Source of the DNA: Corallococcus caeni
Lineage (GTDB): Bacteria; Myxococcota; Myxococcia; Myxococcales; Myxococcaceae
Length of the DNA: 64,000 nt
Reading direction: 5' to 3'
Assembly: GCF_036245865.1 (NCBI RefSeq)
Contig: NZ_BTTW01000007.1
Coordinates: 372,001-436,000, forward strand
Below the pieces are notes generated by a model, which was given only the letters and a program-made list of their open reading frames with translations, made no database searches and was not told the origin of the DNA. Position 1 is the first letter of the stretch, and each line of letters starts with the position of its first letter. Both the position numbers and the translations under genes were made by a program. Below are positions 24,814 through 33,226 of this stretch, piece after piece.

Positions 24814-25611
24814 CTACGGCTGGCGGGCCTGCTCCGCCGACGGAAGGCCCAGGGCCGCCGCCAGTTCGGTGAGCTTCGCCTGCACCTTGCGCATGTTCTC
24901 CGGCCCCATCCGCAGCAGGTGTTTCTCCGCCGCGCTCAGCGCTTCCAGGCTTGGATCCGCGTAGACGTAGAGCGCTCCCTTGGGTGCCAGCTCCACGGGC
25001 GCCTTCGGCACGGGGACCCGGGTGAGACGCCCGATGGCCTGGGACAATGTTTCATCCAGGCTCCTGCCCGGCGGGGCCAGCTCCGCGTGGGCGGCATCCA
25101 GGAGCGGCTTGAGCTCCTGATACACCTGCCCCGCGGTCTTCGCGTCCAGTGAGGTGATGACGCGGGTCACCCCGTCGTACCGGGTATGGCTTTCCGGCGC
25201 CGCCACCGTACGGCCCTGACGCTTTGTCACGCGGAAAGGGCCCGCTGGCGCCATGAAGGACAGGGGCATGCGCGGGCTCTGCCCGTCGGCGATCAGGTTC
25301 GCGGAGGCAGCAAAGCGGCGGACCAGGTCCTCGGCGGCCAGCCAGCGCGCGAAGTCCGCGTCGCTGGAGAGCCCCTTCAGCAGGTCCCGCACGCGAGGGT
25401 CGGTGCCGGAGAGCTGCACCGCCGGGGGCGCGGGCGGGGCCGGGGGTGAGGGCTGGGCCGTTTCAGGCGCAGGGGCGGGGGGCGGCTCCGGCGTGCGCAG
25501 GATGAAGAAGCTCGCTCCTGCCAGGAGGGCCACTCCGGCGGCGATGCCCAGGGGCCAGCGCAGGGAACGGACAGGAGAGGGCGGACGGGGGGCGTTGTCG
25601 GTGGGGAGCAT
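24814..25611 (-). CDS. DUF3014 membrane-anchored protein
   Basis: A 265-residue protein from the ATG at 25611; the open frame continues upstream through the OmpA-type gene in another frame and is spurious there. One transmembrane segment (LGIAAGVALLAGASFFIL) is followed by a Pro-rich linker and a periplasmic domain. DUF3014 signatures are FARWLAAEDLVRRFAASANLIADGQSPRMP, PFRV..RQGR, YRYDGV..ITSLDA, YQELKPLLDAAHAEL and LLRMGPENMRKVQAKL. Function unknown. It lies 29 bases after the OmpA-type gene, so the two are likely cotranscribed. Confidence 0.82.
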   Translation of the reverse strand: MLPTDNAPRPPSPVRSLRWPLGIAAGVALLAGASFFILRTPEPPPAPAPETAQPSPPAPPAPPAVQLSGTDPRVRDLLKGLSSDADFARWLAAEDLVRRFAASANLIADGQSPRMPLSFMAPAGPFRVTKRQGRTVAAPESHTRYDGVTRVITSLDAKTAGQVYQELKPLLDAAHAELAPPGRSLDETLSQAIGRLTRVPVPKAPVELAPKGALYVYADPSLEALSAAEKHLLRMGPENMRKVQAKLTELAAALGLPSAEQARQP

Positions 25612-25640
25612 GGGCGTGGAGCGCGTGGGGGTGAAAGGGA

Positions 25641-26162
25641 TTACAGCTCGCCGGCGTGGGCCTGCTCGGCCAGGCGGAAGGAGAACTCCGCGCGGCGGTT
25701 CTTCTCCGGGGCGTTCACGTCCGCGGGCCGCTCCTCTCCATAGGAGATGACGGAGATGCGACCGGGCTCGACGCCCAGGTTCACCAGGTAGGCGCGCACG
25801 CTGGCCGCCCGGCGCTGGCCCAGCGCGACGTTGTATTCCGTCGTGCCCAGCTCGCAGGTGTGGCCCGCCACCGTCACCTTCGCGAGGCCGCGCTGACGCA
25901 GGGCCTGGGCGATGCGCGCCAGCTCGTCGGTGGCCTCGGGCGGGAGGATCGAGGAGTCGAGCGGGAAGTAGATGGGCGTGGCGCTGAGCGCCGCGAGCGC
26001 CTGCTCCGCGTCGTCGCCGGGCGCGGGCTTCGCCGCGTTGCCGCGATCGCTGACGGACGGGGCCGGCGTGTGGGCGTCGGCCGTGCTCGGGTTGGCCGCG
26101 CGACGGGCGCAGCCGGTGAGGCCAATGACTGACAGCAGCAGGAACAGGTGGGTTCGGTTCAT
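25641..26162 (-). CDS. OmpA/Pal-type peptidoglycan-associated lipoprotein
   Basis: A 173-residue protein. The signal ends in lipobox LTGC (SVIGLTGCARR). A short linker leads to a C-terminal OmpA-like domain: IYFPLDSSILPPEATDELARIAQAL, VAGHTCELGTTEYNVALGQRRAASVRAYL, ISYGEERP and KNRRAEF. This domain binds diaminopimelate in peptidoglycan and anchors the outer membrane. No tol genes are adjacent, so it is a Pal-like protein and not necessarily the Tol-system Pal. It lies downstream of the response regulator on the same strand with an 88-base gap. Confidence 0.88.
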   Translation of the reverse strand: MNRTHLFLLLSVIGLTGCARRAANPSTADAHTPAPSVSDRGNAAKPAPGDDAEQALAALSATPIYFPLDSSILPPEATDELARIAQALRQRGLAKVTVAGHTCELGTTEYNVALGQRRAASVRAYLVNLGVEPGRISVISYGEERPADVNAPEKNRRAEFSFRLAEQAHAGEL

Positions 26163-26250
26163 GCCCTGATACATGAGCAAGGGCTGTGCCGCTGTCCTCC
26201 CGTCGGGCGCCGCTCGCGGTGCGGCGCAATGACTGGCAAAGCGCGTCGTC

Positions 26251-27624
26251 CTAGCGTTGCGAAACGCCGCTGTCGGTGCGCTCCCTGCGGTGGATGGTGG
26301 AGACATCAATCCCCAGCAGCTCCGCCGCCCGCGTCTTGTTGCCTCCACAGCGGGCGACCACCCACGCGATGTATTCACCCTCCAGCTGCCTCAGTGGCAC
26401 CACCTGTCCATGGGCCGCGGCCAGCGGGTGGGCCTCCGGCGCCGCGTCCGTGGTGTGCAGCTTCAGCTGGGCCAGGTCCACGGTGGGCTGCGCGCCCAGG
26501 ACCACCAGGCGCTCCACCAGGTTCTCCAGCTCGCGCACGTTGCCGGGCCAGGGCATGCGCGCGAGCGTGGCCACCACCTCGGGGGCCAGGGTGGTGACGG
26601 GGGAGCGCGGATTGCGCGCCCGCGCCTGCGCCACGAAGTGCTCGGCGAGCTTGGGGATGTCCTCCGTGCGCTCACGCAGCGGCGGGACGCGGAGGGACAC
26701 GACGTTGAGCCGGTAGAAGAGGTCCGCCCGGAAGCGGCCTTCCTTCACCCGCGCGTCCAGGTCCTGATGCGTGGCGGCCAGGATGCGCACGTCCACCCGG
26801 CGCGAGCCGTCCGCGCCCACGGCCCGCACCTCGCCGTCCTGGAGGACGCGCAGCAGCTTCGCCTGGAGCTCCGGGGGCATGTCCCCGATTTCGTCGAGGA
26901 AGAGCGTGCCGCCGTCCGCCTCCAGGAAGAGGCCTCGGCGCGTGGTGGTGGCGCCGCTGAAGGCGCCCTTGATGTGGCCGAACAGCTCGCTCTCCAGGAG
27001 GGCGTGGGGCAGGGCGGTGCAGTTGACCGCCACGAAGGGCGCGGGGCTCCGGGGCCCCTCCGAGTGCAGCGCCCTGGCGACCAGCTCCTTGCCGCTGCCG
27101 CTCTCCCCCCGGATGAGCACCGGCGCTTCCGAGGCGGCCACGCGGTCGATGAGCTCGTAGAGCGTCCGCATGGGCACGCTGTGGCCCAGCAGCGCCCCCA
27201 GGCCGTTGCGCTGGGCCACCTGCCGCTTGAGGTCGCGGTGCTCGGTCTTCAGGCGCCGGGCCTCCAGCGCCCGCCCGACGTGGAGCAGCACCTCGTCCAG
27301 GCGGAAGGGCTTGGTGAGGTAGTGCCAGGCGCCCCGCTTCATCGCCTCCACCGCGCTCTCCACCGCGCCGAAGGCGGTCATCAGCAGCACCGGCAGCTCC
27401 GGGTCGTGCCGCCGCGCCGCCGCGAGCACGTCCAGCCCGTCCACCTCCTCCATGCGCAGGTCGCACAGCACGACGTCGTAGACGCGGGCCTTGAGCTGGG
27501 CGATGGCGTCCGCGCCGCCCGTGGAGAGGTCCACGCGATAGCCCGCGTCCGTGAGGGGCTCCTTCAACATCTGTCCCATCTCCTCGTGGTCATCCACCAC
27601 GAGGATGCGCGCGCTAGACGGCAT
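26251..27624 (-). CDS. NtrC-family response regulator (sigma-54 activator)
   Basis: A 457-residue protein starting at ATG 27624, overlapping the end of the histidine-kinase gene by 11 bases. The receiver domain (1-120) has phosphoacceptor D55 in VVLCDLRM, with D11/D12 and K in YLTKPF. The central AAA domain has Walker A GESGSGKE, the sigma-54 contact loop GAFSGA (Ser for the usual Thr), and DEIGDMPPELQAKLLRVLQ. A Fis-type helix-turn-helix (NKTRAAELLGIDVSTIHRR) ends the protein. It activates sigma-54 promoters when phosphorylated by the adjacent kinase. Targets are unknown; the OmpA-type gene downstream is a candidate. Confidence 0.93.
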   Translation of the reverse strand: MPSSARILVVDDHEEMGQMLKEPLTDAGYRVDLSTGGADAIAQLKARVYDVVLCDLRMEEVDGLDVLAAARRHDPELPVLLMTAFGAVESAVEAMKRGAWHYLTKPFRLDEVLLHVGRALEARRLKTEHRDLKRQVAQRNGLGALLGHSVPMRTLYELIDRVAASEAPVLIRGESGSGKELVARALHSEGPRSPAPFVAVNCTALPHALLESELFGHIKGAFSGATTTRRGLFLEADGGTLFLDEIGDMPPELQAKLLRVLQDGEVRAVGADGSRRVDVRILAATHQDLDARVKEGRFRADLFYRLNVVSLRVPPLRERTEDIPKLAEHFVAQARARNPRSPVTTLAPEVVATLARMPWPGNVRELENLVERLVVLGAQPTVDLAQLKLHTTDAAPEAHPLAAAHGQVVPLRQLEGEYIAWVVARCGGNKTRAAELLGIDVSTIHRRERTDSGVSQR

Positions 27625-29740
27625 GACGTTCCTCCCAGCCAGGCGCGGCGGCCACCGGCCACCGCAGCGTGACGACGGTGCCCCGGCCGGGCTCGCTGTC
27701 GACCCCCACCTGGCCCCCATGGTTGCGGACGACCTGGGCCACCACGCTCAACCCCAGGCCCGTGCCCTGGCCCCGCTTCTTGGTGGTGAAGAAGGGGTCG
27801 AACACCTGGTGCAGGTGCTCCGGCGCGATGCCCCGGCCGTCGTCCTGCACGCGGATCTCCACCTGCTCCACCGCCCCGGCGTCCGCCGCCGCGCACGCCC
27901 TGGCGCTCAGCCGCACGTGGCCTCCGGCGGTGCAGGCGTCACAGGCGTTGAGGGCCAGGTTGAGCAGCACCTGCTGGAGTTGATCCGCGTCCGCCGCGAG
28001 GCACGGGAGCCGCTCGGGCACGTCCCACTCGAAGTGGACGCGCCGGCGCTCGGCCTCCACGTCGAGCAGCTCCTGGAGGCCCCGGACGACGGGCGCGAGC
28101 GGGACGACGCCGGCCCGCGCGGGCTGCAGGCGCGAGAGGTCCAGGAGCTGCCGGATGATGCGGCTCACCCGGTCGATCTGCGTGACGATGGCGCTGAGGC
28201 CCCGGCCCTGCGGGTGCTCCACGCCGCCCACCTTCTGGAGCATGTACTCGGCGTGCCCCCGGATGATGCCCAGTGGCGTGCCAATCTCATGCGCCACGCC
28301 CGCGGCGAGCACGCCCACCGTGGCCAGCTTCTCCGCGCGCAGCAGCTGGTCCTCCAGCATGCGCACGTTGCTCAGGTCCTCCAGCACCAGCAGCGTGCTG
28401 GCCTCGCCGTCGCCGTGCTCCAGCGGGACGGCGTGGACGTTGAACTGGTCCTTCTCGTTGAAGAGGCTGAGCGGTTCGCCGTGCAGGCTGCGCACGGCGC
28501 CCTTGTCCCGCGCGGACAGCACCAGCGCCCCCAGCCGCTGCACCGCCGCCGAGGGCGCCGTGGGGAAGGCCTCCGGGAGGGTGCTGCCCACGGCGCTGTC
28601 GGGCAGGCGTGCCCGGAGGGCCTGGTTCACGGCGCTGATGCGGCCTTCGTGGTTGAGGGCCAGGATGCCCGTGGGGATGTGGTCGAGGATCTTCTGCGTC
28701 TTCTCGTGCAGGTGCGCGAACCTCGCCGCGTGGCGCAGGCTCTCCCGGAGCGCCACGGCCCGGCGGTTGGCGAGCACCACGTAGGTCCCGAACGCGACCA
28801 GGAACACCGCGACGAGCAGCGCCGCCAGCGACAGGCGCAGCACCAGGGTGCGCTCGTGGGAGCGCAGGGCGTTCGTGGAGGAGAGCGTCGCCACGGACCA
28901 GGACGCCTCGCCGCGCATGCGCAGGGGGCGGAACGTGGCCACTGCGTCCGCCTGCCCCAGGCCCAGGCGCTGCGCCTCCGCTTCGTTGAGCCGCAGCGTC
29001 CCGGACGCGCCCGCGCGCATCCGCGCCACCAGCGCGCGCAGCCCCGGCACGAGCGTGCCCGCGGAGTCACCCAGCCGTCCGTGCCAGGACGCCAGGGCCG
29101 GGTCGCTCATGGGCGCGGGCGTGCCGTGCGCGCCCAGCAGGAGCAGCCGCGCGTTCCCGTCCACCGTCACCATGCGCAGCGGCGCGAAGAGGGGCTCGGT
29201 GTCCACGAGGATGGCGACGGCGCCTCCGCCCCCGGGCGCGTCGGAGTCGATGCGGGTCGCGAAGACGCGCATCCACCCGGACGACGCGGCACCTTCGATG
29301 GGGTGCGAGGGGATGACGTGCCCCACCGGGGCCGCGAGCGCCTGACGCGCGGTGTCCGCGAGCGCCGGGGGATGGACGGCGTCCCTGGGCAGGTGGCGCG
29401 ACTTGTGGTCCACCAGGAAGAGCCGCTCCTCGCCGTCCGGGCCCAGCACGGCGATGGCGCGGTACTGGCCCACGGACTCCAGGAGCGCCCGCAGCTCGTT
29501 GAGGTGATCTCCAGTGGAGCCGGGCTGGGCGAGCAGCTCGCTCGCGAAGCGCAGGTTGTCCCCCAGGTCCTCGAGCGAACGGGCGACGCCGCTGGCGGCT
29601 TCCTCCAGCTGGGCCTGCCGGTCCCTCCCGAACTGTTCCACCAGCGCCTGCCGGTCGCGCTGGATGAACCACACGGCTCCGCCCGCCACGCTGGCCAGGG
29701 CGAAGAGCAGGAGCAGGAGGGGAGCGAGGAGCCGGTGCAT
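27614..29740 (-). CDS. Membrane-bound sensor histidine kinase (NtrB/ZraS type)
   Basis: A 708-residue protein from ATG 29740; no clear ribosome site is present. Transmembrane segment 1 is at the N-terminus (LLAPLLLLLFALASVAGGAVWF). A periplasmic sensor of about 270 residues follows, with a Cache-like flavour (AIAVLGPDGEERLFLVDHKSRHLP). Segment 2 (LSLAALLVAVFLVAFGTYVVL) lies near 300. A PAS-like region (ILDHIPTGILALNHEGRISAVN) precedes the dimerisation domain with phospho-acceptor His near 480 (GVAHEIGTPLGIIRGH). The ATPase domain has NLALNACDA, DDGRGI, FFTTKKRGQGTGLGL. It phosphorylates the regulator encoded immediately downstream. Confidence 0.93.
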   Translation of the reverse strand: MHRLLAPLLLLLFALASVAGGAVWFIQRDRQALVEQFGRDRQAQLEEAASGVARSLEDLGDNLRFASELLAQPGSTGDHLNELRALLESVGQYRAIAVLGPDGEERLFLVDHKSRHLPRDAVHPPALADTARQALAAPVGHVIPSHPIEGAASSGWMRVFATRIDSDAPGGGGAVAILVDTEPLFAPLRMVTVDGNARLLLLGAHGTPAPMSDPALASWHGRLGDSAGTLVPGLRALVARMRAGASGTLRLNEAEAQRLGLGQADAVATFRPLRMRGEASWSVATLSSTNALRSHERTLVLRLSLAALLVAVFLVAFGTYVVLANRRAVALRESLRHAARFAHLHEKTQKILDHIPTGILALNHEGRISAVNQALRARLPDSAVGSTLPEAFPTAPSAAVQRLGALVLSARDKGAVRSLHGEPLSLFNEKDQFNVHAVPLEHGDGEASTLLVLEDLSNVRMLEDQLLRAEKLATVGVLAAGVAHEIGTPLGIIRGHAEYMLQKVGGVEHPQGRGLSAIVTQIDRVSRIIRQLLDLSRLQPARAGVVPLAPVVRGLQELLDVEAERRRVHFEWDVPERLPCLAADADQLQQVLLNLALNACDACTAGGHVRLSARACAAADAGAVEQVEIRVQDDGRGIAPEHLHQVFDPFFTTKKRGQGTGLGLSVVAQVVRNHGGQVGVDSEPGRGTVVTLRWPVAAAPGWEERHAV

Positions 29741-29898
29741 GGGTGGGAGGGAGTCCACACAACGCAAGGCCCGGGCCAGCCGTTCCCTCCAGGGGCCCGC
29801 GCCTCTGGCCCTGCCGGGACCGCCGCAAATCACCACACCGGGACTGGCACTTTGCCGCGCTAGAGTGGCCGCCCCCTCGAACGGAGACCGAGCTGAAC

Positions 29899-30450
29899 AT
29901 GAGCCAGAACCTCTTCGACATCCCCCTCAAAGGCATCGACGGCGCCCCCCGGACGCTCGGTCAGCACAAGGGCAAGGTCCTGCTGGTGGTGAACGTCGCG
30001 TCCAAGTGCGGCCTGACGCCCCAGTACGAAGGCCTGCAGAAGCTCTACGCGAGCAAGCAGGCGCAGGGCCTGGAGGTGCTGGGCTTCCCCGCGAACGACT
30101 TCCTGGGGCAGGAGCCGGGCAGCGAGGCGGAGATCCAGCAGTTCTGCACGCTGAAGTACGACGTGACCTTCCCGATGTACTCGAAGATCTCCGTGGTGGG
30201 GCAGGACAAGCACCCGCTCTACCACGCGCTCACGGGCGCCATCCCGGAGGCCACGGGCGAGGGGCCCATGCGCGCGAACCTCAAGGGCTACGGCATCACG
30301 GCCAACCCTCCGCCGGAGGTGCAGTGGAACTTCGAGAAGTTCCTCATCGGCCGGGATGGCCGCGTCGCGGGCCGCTTCGCTCCGGACGTGGCGGCGGAGG
30401 ATCCGCGGCTCGTGCAGGCCATTGACGCGGAGCTGGCGAAGCCGGCCTGA
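29899..30450 (+). CDS. Glutathione peroxidase family protein (Cys type)
   Basis: A 183-residue thioredoxin-fold peroxidase. The peroxidatic residue is Cys37 (ASKCGLTPQY) rather than selenocysteine. The rest of the tetrad is visible: Gln in ANDFLGQEPG, and Trp-Asn in VQWNFEKFLI. Cys-type bacterial members usually use thioredoxin rather than glutathione to reduce hydroperoxides. The start ATG 29899 gives the normal family length; the open frame to 29743 is spurious. It is divergent from the histidine kinase and meets the persulfide dioxygenase gene tail to tail with 2 bases between. Confidence 0.93.
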   Translation: MSQNLFDIPLKGIDGAPRTLGQHKGKVLLVVNVASKCGLTPQYEGLQKLYASKQAQGLEVLGFPANDFLGQEPGSEAEIQQFCTLKYDVTFPMYSKISVVGQDKHPLYHALTGAIPEATGEGPMRANLKGYGITANPPPEVQWNFEKFLIGRDGRVAGRFAPDVAAEDPRLVQAIDAELAKPA

Positions 30451-30452
30451 CG

Positions 30453-31154
30453 TCAGGCCCCCGGCACCGGGGGCTCCGTCCGTCCACAGGCGCGGTTGGC
30501 CGGGACGGCGAGGTCGATCTTCCTGGGGCGGGGCAGGTTGAGGGCGTTCATCACCTGGATGAACTCCTCGCGGCTCTTGCCCGCGAGCCGCGGGTTGTGG
30601 CGCTTCTCCTCGCCGATGCTCGTCGCCGTGTTCCCGTGGTAGTCGTGCCCGGGATAGACGAGCGTCGCGTCCGGGAGCTGGAAGAGGACGCCGGTGATGG
30701 TGTCGTAGAGCTGGCCGGCGCTGCCGTTCTGGAAGTCGGTGCGGCCGTTGCCCCGCACCATCAGGGCGTCCCCGGTGAAGACGCGGTCGCCCAGCAGGTA
30801 GCTCACGCTGTCGTCCGTGTGGCCCGGCGTGGCGAGCACCTGGAAGACGCACTGGCCGACGTACACCGTGTCTCCATGCCGCACGTGGAGGTCAGCGCAC
30901 TCGGCCCCTCCCGCTCCGGCCACCACCTTGCACCGCGTGCGCTCCCGAAGCACGCCGGACGCGGTGACGTGGTCCGCGTGCACGTGGGTGTCGAAGACGT
31001 GGGTGAGGACCAGTCCCAGCTCGGCCACCAGCCGCAGGTCGCGCTCCACCTGCTCCAGCACCGGGTCGATGAGGGCGGCCTGACGCGTGGCCTCATCCCC
31101 GATGAGGTAGGTGTAGGTCGAGGACTCGGAGTCGAAGAGCTGGCGGAAGATCAT
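30453..31154 (-). CDS. Persulfide dioxygenase (ETHE1-type metallo-beta-lactamase fold)
   Basis: A 233-residue protein from ATG 31154, with GGAGG eight bases upstream. The iron-binding HxHxDH motif is DTHVHADHVTASG, followed by GAGGAECADL, LATPGHTDDSVSYLL, VFTGDALMVRGNGRTDFQ and LVYPGHDYHGNTATSIGEEKRHNPRL. The last two stretches are strongly typical of ETHE1/Blh persulfide dioxygenases rather than glyoxalase II. The enzyme oxidises glutathione persulfide to sulfite. The gene is divergent from the sulfide:quinone oxidoreductase gene, which makes the persulfide, so the two define a sulfide-oxidation unit. Confidence 0.9.
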   Translation of the reverse strand: MIFRQLFDSESSTYTYLIGDEATRQAALIDPVLEQVERDLRLVAELGLVLTHVFDTHVHADHVTASGVLRERTRCKVVAGAGGAECADLHVRHGDTVYVGQCVFQVLATPGHTDDSVSYLLGDRVFTGDALMVRGNGRTDFQNGSAGQLYDTITGVLFQLPDATLVYPGHDYHGNTATSIGEEKRHNPRLAGKSREEFIQVMNALNLPRPRKIDLAVPANRACGRTEPPVPGA

Positions 31155-31308
31155 GTCGGGGCCTCCGGGTTCGGGCGCGTGAATCCTGCTCCGGAAGCCG
31201 GGGGCCAGGAAAGGGTGTCCACCTCTCAACGTGAACTCGCCCCGGAGCGCAGTTGCCTGGGGGCACTCGCGCACGCAGGCTCGCCCGCGCTCACACGGAA
31301 AGGCAGGC

Positions 31309-32523
31309 ATGTCCGCTCCCACGCAGCACCACCGCGTGCTGATCATCGGCGGCGGCACCGCGGGCCTCACGGTCGCGGCACGGCTGCGGCGCAAGGGCGT
31401 ACGGGGTGTCGCCGTCCTTGAGCCTTCCGCGCATCACTACTACCAGCCGCTGTGGACGCTGGTGGGCGGAGGCGCCGCGGACATCGCGAGCTCCGTGCGG
31501 CCCCAGGCGGACTACATCCCGGCGGGGACGCAGTGGGTGCAGGACCGGGCGGAGGAGGTGGACCCCGTCCTGCGGCAGGTGCGCACGCGAGGGGGTGAGT
31601 GCCTGGCCTATGACTTCCTCGTGGTCGCTCCCGGCATCCAGCTGGACTGGGACCGGGTGCGCGGCCTGCGCGAGGCGCTGGAGACGCCCTTCGTGTCCAG
31701 TAACTACGACTTCCGGCTGGCGCCGAAGACGTGGGAGATGGTGCGGGCGTTCCAGGGCGGCACGGCCCTCTTCACGCACCCGGCCACGCCCGTGAAGTGC
31801 GCGGGGGCGCCGCAGAAGATCATGTACCTGGTGGCGGACCACCTGCGCCGCAGCGGGCTCGCCGGGAAGTCTCGCGTCGTCTTCGGCTCGGGGGCCCGGA
31901 GCCTCTTCGCGGTGCAGCCCTTCGCGCGGGTGCTGGAGGGCGTCGTGGCCCGCTACGGCATCGAGACGCACTTCGGTCACGATCTGGTCGAGGTGCGCGC
32001 GGCCACCCGCGAGGCCGTCTTCGCGGTGACGCGGGACGGGCGCAGGGAGGAGGTGACGGTGGGGTATGACCTGCTGCACGTCACGCCCCCGCAGAGCGCG
32101 CCGGACTTCATCAAACGCAGCGCGCTCGCGCACCAGGACGGCCCGAACGCGGGTTGGGTCAAGGCGCACAAGCACACGCTCCAGCACCCGGAGCACCCGA
32201 ACGTGTTCGCCATCGGAGACGCGAGCGACCTGCCCACGTCCCGCACCGGCGCCGCCGTCCGGGCGGAGGCTCCAGTCCTGGTGGAGAACCTGGTCGCCGT
32301 GATGGAGGGGCGGGAGCCCACGGCCCGGTATGACGGCTATGCGTCCTGTCCGCTGGTGACGGGCTACGGGCGGATGCTGCTCGCGGAGTTCGACTACGAG
32401 GGCAAGCCCGCGCCGAGCCTTCCGTTCATCAACACACTGGTGGAGCGCCGCGACCTGTGGCTGCTCAAGAAGTACGGGCTGCCGCGCCTGTACTGGGACG
32501 GGATGCTGCGGGGGCGCGCCTGA
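31309..32523 (+). CDS. Sulfide:quinone oxidoreductase, human/type II class
   Basis: A 404-residue FAD enzyme. The N-terminal dinucleotide motif is VLIIGGGTAGLTVAARL. HHYYQPLWTLVGGG, NTPVKCAGAPQK-like (TPVKCAGAPQKIMYLVAD), LLHVTPPQS, NVFAIGDASDLPTSRTGAAV and YASCPLVTGYGRMLLAEFDY match human SQOR almost segment for segment. The two catalytic cysteines (in PVKCAG and ASCPLV) are present. It oxidises sulfide at the membrane, passes electrons to quinone, and gives the sulfane sulfur to an acceptor such as glutathione. ATG 31309 is the first start after a GGAAAGG site. Confidence 0.92.
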   Translation: MSAPTQHHRVLIIGGGTAGLTVAARLRRKGVRGVAVLEPSAHHYYQPLWTLVGGGAADIASSVRPQADYIPAGTQWVQDRAEEVDPVLRQVRTRGGECLAYDFLVVAPGIQLDWDRVRGLREALETPFVSSNYDFRLAPKTWEMVRAFQGGTALFTHPATPVKCAGAPQKIMYLVADHLRRSGLAGKSRVVFGSGARSLFAVQPFARVLEGVVARYGIETHFGHDLVEVRAATREAVFAVTRDGRREEVTVGYDLLHVTPPQSAPDFIKRSALAHQDGPNAGWVKAHKHTLQHPEHPNVFAIGDASDLPTSRTGAAVRAEAPVLVENLVAVMEGREPTARYDGYASCPLVTGYGRMLLAEFDYEGKPAPSLPFINTLVERRDLWLLKKYGLPRLYWDGMLRGRA

Positions 32524-32578
32524 CACTTGGGAAAGGGACCTCTCGACGAGGGGGCCCACCCGTGCCAGCGTCCCGGCC

Positions 32579-33217
32579 GTGACTCCCTACGACAAGATCT
32601 TCGAGAACAACAAGCTCTGGGCGGAGGAGCAGCTCCGCGCGGATCCGGACTACTTCACCAAGCTGTCGGTGTCGCAGCAGCCGGACTTCCTCTACATCGG
32701 GTGCTCGGACAGCCGGGTCCCCGCCAACCAGATCATGGGGCTGCCGCCCGGTGACGTGTTCGTGCACCGCAACGTCGCCAACCTGGTGAACAACGTCGAC
32801 CTCAACGTGATGTCGGTCATCAACTACGCCGTCCGGCATCTGGACGTGAAGCACATCATCGTCTGCGGCCACTACGGCTGCGGCGGCGTGCGCGCGGCGA
32901 TGCAGCCCAAGGACCTGGGCATCCTCAACCCCTGGCTGCGCAACATCCGCGACGTGTACCGCTTCCACAAGCAGGAGCTGGACGGCATCGCGGACGAGAC
33001 GAAGCGCTACGAGCGGCTGGTGGAGCTCAACGTCCTGGAGCAGAGCATCAACATCATCAAGACGGCCGCCGTGCAGAAGTCCTACGTGACGCGCGGCTTC
33101 CCCATCGTGCACTCGTGGGTGTTCGACCTGCACAACGGCATCCTCCAGGACCTGAAGCTGGACTTCGTCCAGACGCTCCACAACATCCAGGAGGTCTACG
33201 ACCTCACCAAGGAGTGA
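32579..33217 (+). CDS. can: Beta-carbonic anhydrase
   Basis: A 212-residue protein starting at GTG 32579. The zinc ligands are visible: Cys42 and Asp44 in YIGCSDSRV, and His98 and Cys101 in VCGHYGCGGV. The start MTPYDKIFENNKLWAEEQL and the loop VFVHRNVANLV are typical of clade-B (Can-like) enzymes. It interconverts CO2 and bicarbonate in the cytoplasm. It lies 55 bases behind the sulfide oxidoreductase gene and 9 bases before the next regulator, so it may be transcribed with both. Confidence 0.95.
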   Translation: MTPYDKIFENNKLWAEEQLRADPDYFTKLSVSQQPDFLYIGCSDSRVPANQIMGLPPGDVFVHRNVANLVNNVDLNVMSVINYAVRHLDVKHIIVCGHYGCGGVRAAMQPKDLGILNPWLRNIRDVYRFHKQELDGIADETKRYERLVELNVLEQSINIIKTAAVQKSYVTRGFPIVHSWVFDLHNGILQDLKLDFVQTLHNIQEVYDLTKE

Positions 33218-33226
33218 GGCCGTGGC

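Noticed and set aside
29843-29862. Sigma-54-like element (TGGCACTTTGCC) before the glutathione peroxidase gene
   Set aside because: The TGGC and TTGC parts are too close; a sigma-54 promoter needs about five bases between TGGCAC and TTGC.
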